Below are positions 62,407-64,000 of a stretch of 64,000 bases of DNA, one piece after another (position 1 is the first letter of the stretch; the number at the start of each line of letters is the position of its first letter). Below the pieces are notes generated by a model that was not told where the DNA came from, made no database searches, and worked only from the letters and a program-made list of their open reading frames with translations. The position numbers and the translations under genes were made by a program. Source of the DNA: Solwaraspora sp. WMMD791 (lineage in GTDB: Bacteria > Actinomycetota > Actinomycetes > Mycobacteriales > Micromonosporaceae); NCBI RefSeq assembly GCF_029581195.1, contig NZ_CP120737.1, positions 6,239,001-6,303,000 of the forward strand, written 5' to 3'.

Positions 62407-62989
62407 CCGGAAACAGCCCGCTCGGCGCATCCCGCTCGCGCTGAAGATCCTCATCGCGGGGGGCTTCGGCGTCGGCAAGACGACCCTGGTCGGCGCGGTC
62501 AGCGAGATCCGGCCGTTGCAGACCGAGGAGGTGCTGACCAGCGCCAGCGTGGGCACCGACGACACCTCCGGGGTGGAGGCCAAACGCACCACCACCGTCG
62601 CGATGGACTTCGGCCGGATCACCATCAACGACGACCTGCAGGTCTACCTGTTCGGTACGCCCGGCCAGGACCGTTTCTGGTTCCTCTGGGACGAGTTGGC
62701 GTTCGGCGCGCTCGGTGCCGTGGTGCTGGCCGACACCCGCCGGTTGGCCGACTGCTTTCCGTCGGTCGACTACTTCGAGCAGCGGGGCACACCGTTCGTC
62801 GTCGGGGTCAACTGTTTCGAAGGCGCTCAGCAGTTCAGCCCGGACTCGGTGCGCCGCGCCCTGGACCTCGACCCGGACGTGCCGATCGTGCTCTGCGACG
62901 CGCGCAACCGCAGTTCCGGCAAGACGGTGCTGATCGCGCTGGTCGAACACGTGGCGTACCGGCGCGGCCAGCCGGTCCCCACCGGCTGA
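62387..62989 (+). CDS. Conservon small GTPase (CvnD type)
   Basis: Protein of 200 residues, an ATP/GTP-binding switch. P-loop G-G-F-G-V-G-K-T-T at 25-33; D-F-G-R-I-T-I; switch-II-like F-G-T-P-G-Q-D-R-F; base-recognition region G-V-N-C-F-E, where a typical NKxD is replaced by N-C-F-E. The conservon GTPase cycles between GDP and GTP forms and interacts with the roadblock and sensor proteins. The stop is embedded in a triplicated 15-bp repeat. Confidence 0.9.
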   Translation: MDSVRSDRKQPARRIPLALKILIAGGFGVGKTTLVGAVSEIRPLQTEEVLTSASVGTDDTSGVEAKRTTTVAMDFGRITINDDLQVYLFGTPGQDRFWFLWDELAFGALGAVVLADTRRLADCFPSVDYFEQRGTPFVVGVNCFEGAQQFSPDSVRRALDLDPDVPIVLCDARNRSSGKTVLIALVEHVAYRRGQPVPTG

Positions 62990-63019
62990 GTCCCCACCGG
63001 CTGAGTCCCCACCGGCTGA
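62975..63019 (+). repeat. 15-bp tandem repeat x3 covering the GTPase stop codon
   Basis: GTCCCCACCGGCTGA occurs three times head to tail at 62975-62989, 62990-63004 and 63005-63019 without mismatch. Each unit is five codons (V-P-T-G-stop) in the GTPase frame, so the repeat adds two back-up stops rather than extending the protein. Confidence 0.9.
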
Positions 63020-63031
63020 GTCTCCCGGCGG

Positions 63032-63703
63032 TCACCCCACGGGCCGGACCAGCAGGACGTCGAGTCGGCGCGGGCCGTGCACCCCTTCGACCCGGTTCAG
63101 TTCGATGTCGCTGGTCGCGGAGGGCCCGGAGATCATCGTGACGGGTCGGGTCGGGTCGGCCAGCCGGGCGAGGGCCTGCGGCACGTCGGGTGCCACCTGC
63201 TCGGCGCGGACCACGCAGACGTGGTGGTCGGGCACGAGGGTGAGCCGGCGTGGGCCCTGCGCCGGACCGGTGTCCAGGACAACGGTGCCGGTCTCGGCGA
63301 TCGCCACCGCGCAGCCGGTGACCGCGGCGAGGCCGGGGGCGTCCAGGTCGGTCACGGACAGCGGTGCCGGCGTGCCGTCGCGCAGCACCGTCGCGCGGCA
63401 GCCGGCCAACCAGGCCGCCGGCAGGTCGGCCGGGACCACGATCAGCGGTACGCCGTCGAGAACGTCGCCGAGCCGGTCGGCCAGGTCGGCGTCCGTGCAG
63501 TGGTGCACCGTGGCCCGGTAGTCGCGTACCCGTTCGCTGAACAGCGTCACCGGGTCGACAGCGGGGGTGTCGCGCGGTGGTCGCGGCACCGCGGCGGCCG
63601 GCGGCACCGGCGGCACCGGCGGTACGGCGGTCGGCGCGGCCCGGTGCTCCCGGGCGGCCCGCAGCCGGGCCAGGATCACGCCCCGGGGGTCGTCGCCGCT
63701 CAC
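63032..63703 (-). CDS. lutC: Lactate utilisation protein C
   Basis: LUD-domain protein of 223 residues, LutC type. The GTG at 63703 overlaps the lutB stop (GTGA) and gives M-S-G-D-D-P-R-G-V-I-L-A-R-L-R-A-A, the usual LutC N-terminus; an upstream in-frame start would add 33 residues inside lutB. A Pro-rich stretch (~25-45) precedes the LUD domain with A-I-A-E-T-G-T-V-V-L-D, P-D-H-H-V-C-V, and the closing I-S-G-P-S-A-T-S-D-I-E. LutABC oxidises L-lactate to pyruvate through iron-sulphur proteins. Confidence 0.92.
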   Translation of the reverse strand: MSGDDPRGVILARLRAAREHRAAPTAVPPVPPVPPAAAVPRPPRDTPAVDPVTLFSERVRDYRATVHHCTDADLADRLGDVLDGVPLIVVPADLPAAWLAGCRATVLRDGTPAPLSVTDLDAPGLAAVTGCAVAIAETGTVVLDTGPAQGPRRLTLVPDHHVCVVRAEQVAPDVPQALARLADPTRPVTMISGPSATSDIELNRVEGVHGPRRLDVLLVRPVG

Positions 63704-64000
63704 CGGTCCGGCTCCGTGGCACGGGCCAGCCACCAGTCCCGGAAGCTGTGCGGTGCGGGCAGTGGGGCGTCCCGGCTGGCCGTCCAGCCGGCCAGCGGCC
63801 ACGGTAGCCGCCGGACGGTGCCGCGCCGGCCGGTGGCCCAGCGCAGTGGCGCGGCACCCCGGCGGGCGGTACGCAGGGCGGCGGCGTACCGCCGTCGGTC
63901 CCGCATCACCCAGGACATCGCGCCCATCGCGGCGCGCTGCGCCGACGGCCGCTGACGGGCCTCGTCGACCCCACGCTGGCGCAGGTGCACCAGCACCTGG
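63700..64000 (-). CDS. lutB: Lactate utilisation iron-sulphur protein LutB, C-terminal part
   Basis: Only the last ~100 residues lie in the window; the 5' end is beyond 64000. The visible region has R-R-R-Y-A-A-A-L-R-T-A-R, L-P-W-P-L-A-G-W-T-A-S-R-D and the characteristic tail A-P-H-S-F-R-D-W-W, which match the LutB C-terminus after its ferredoxin-like clusters. The stop overlaps the lutC GTG. lutA would be expected further upstream. Confidence 0.85.
   Translation of the reverse strand, partial: QVLVHLRQRGVDEARQRPSAQRAAMGAMSWVMRDRRRYAAALRTARRGAAPLRWATGRRGTVRRLPWPLAGWTASRDAPLPAPHSFRDWWLARATEPDR

Noticed and set aside
1-64000. tRNA, rRNA, integrase, transposase and CRISPR features
   Set aside because: None recognised on either strand, so no attachment site or mobile element is claimed for the defence or type VII regions.

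Overview
The window is very GC-rich, with overlapping ATGA/GTGA gene junctions, GTG starts, GGAGG-type ribosome sites, long antisense shadow frames and family-2 cellulose-binding modules on proline/threonine linkers. This points to a filamentous actinomycete, most likely Micromonosporaceae; that is inference from gene content, since no rRNA gene is present. No tRNA, rRNA, insertion sequence, prophage or CRISPR array was seen.

Region 1 (1-27.4 kb) is part of a type VII (ESX-like) secretion locus: four WXG100-type small proteins, the channel protein EccD, a beta-helix/AAA+ ATPase in the place of EccA, one opposite-strand helical protein, the triple-ATPase motor EccC, and then a 16.2-kb gene for a protein of about 5,387 residues. 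EccB, EccE and mycosin are absent, so they are probably left of the window. The giant protein starts with a WXG100-like domain (W42-Q-G44) and carries several cysteine-hydrolase-like domains. The clearest is a protein-glutaminase-type deamidase with Cys4874, His4925 and Asp4944. A 349-residue protein follows at once and is a candidate immunity or partner protein.

Region 2 (27.4-30.6 kb) has a VOC-family protein, a LacI-family repressor and a divergent secreted CE1 esterase with CBM2. Region 3 (30.6-38.4 kb) looks like a small defence island: an RHH/PIN-like toxin-antitoxin pair, a UvrD-like helicase with a RelE-like N-terminus, a DUF262/HNH/alkyltransferase-like restriction protein, and an OLD-like ATPase overlapping a TOPRIM-like gene.

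Region 4 (38.4-47.5 kb) has a membrane-protein operon, then DUF4956-VTC-CotH(CBM2), a cold-shock-domain protein, a GH10 xylanase, a polysaccharide deacetylase and a GH16 glucanase-like protein. An 18-bp motif is shared (15/18) by the regions upstream of the DUF4956 operon and the xylanase. Region 5 (47.5-54.3 kb, minus strand) is an exopolysaccharide-type operon: three GT2 glycosyltransferases, a flippase and a large membrane protein, with overlapping junctions except the first. Region 6 (54.5-56.9 kb) has a tiny zinc-ribbon-like protein and a CBM2-GH6 cellulase preceded by a near-perfect CebR-type operator. Region 7 (57-64 kb) has three minus-strand accessory genes, a complete conservon (histidine-kinase-like, roadblock, DUF742, GTPase) and the lactate-utilisation genes lutC and lutB (lutB cut by the window edge).

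Functionally the window joins contact or secretion biology (type VII machinery and its giant cargo), secreted plant-polysaccharide degradation under LacI-type control, phage defence, surface polysaccharide synthesis, and a GTPase signalling conservon.
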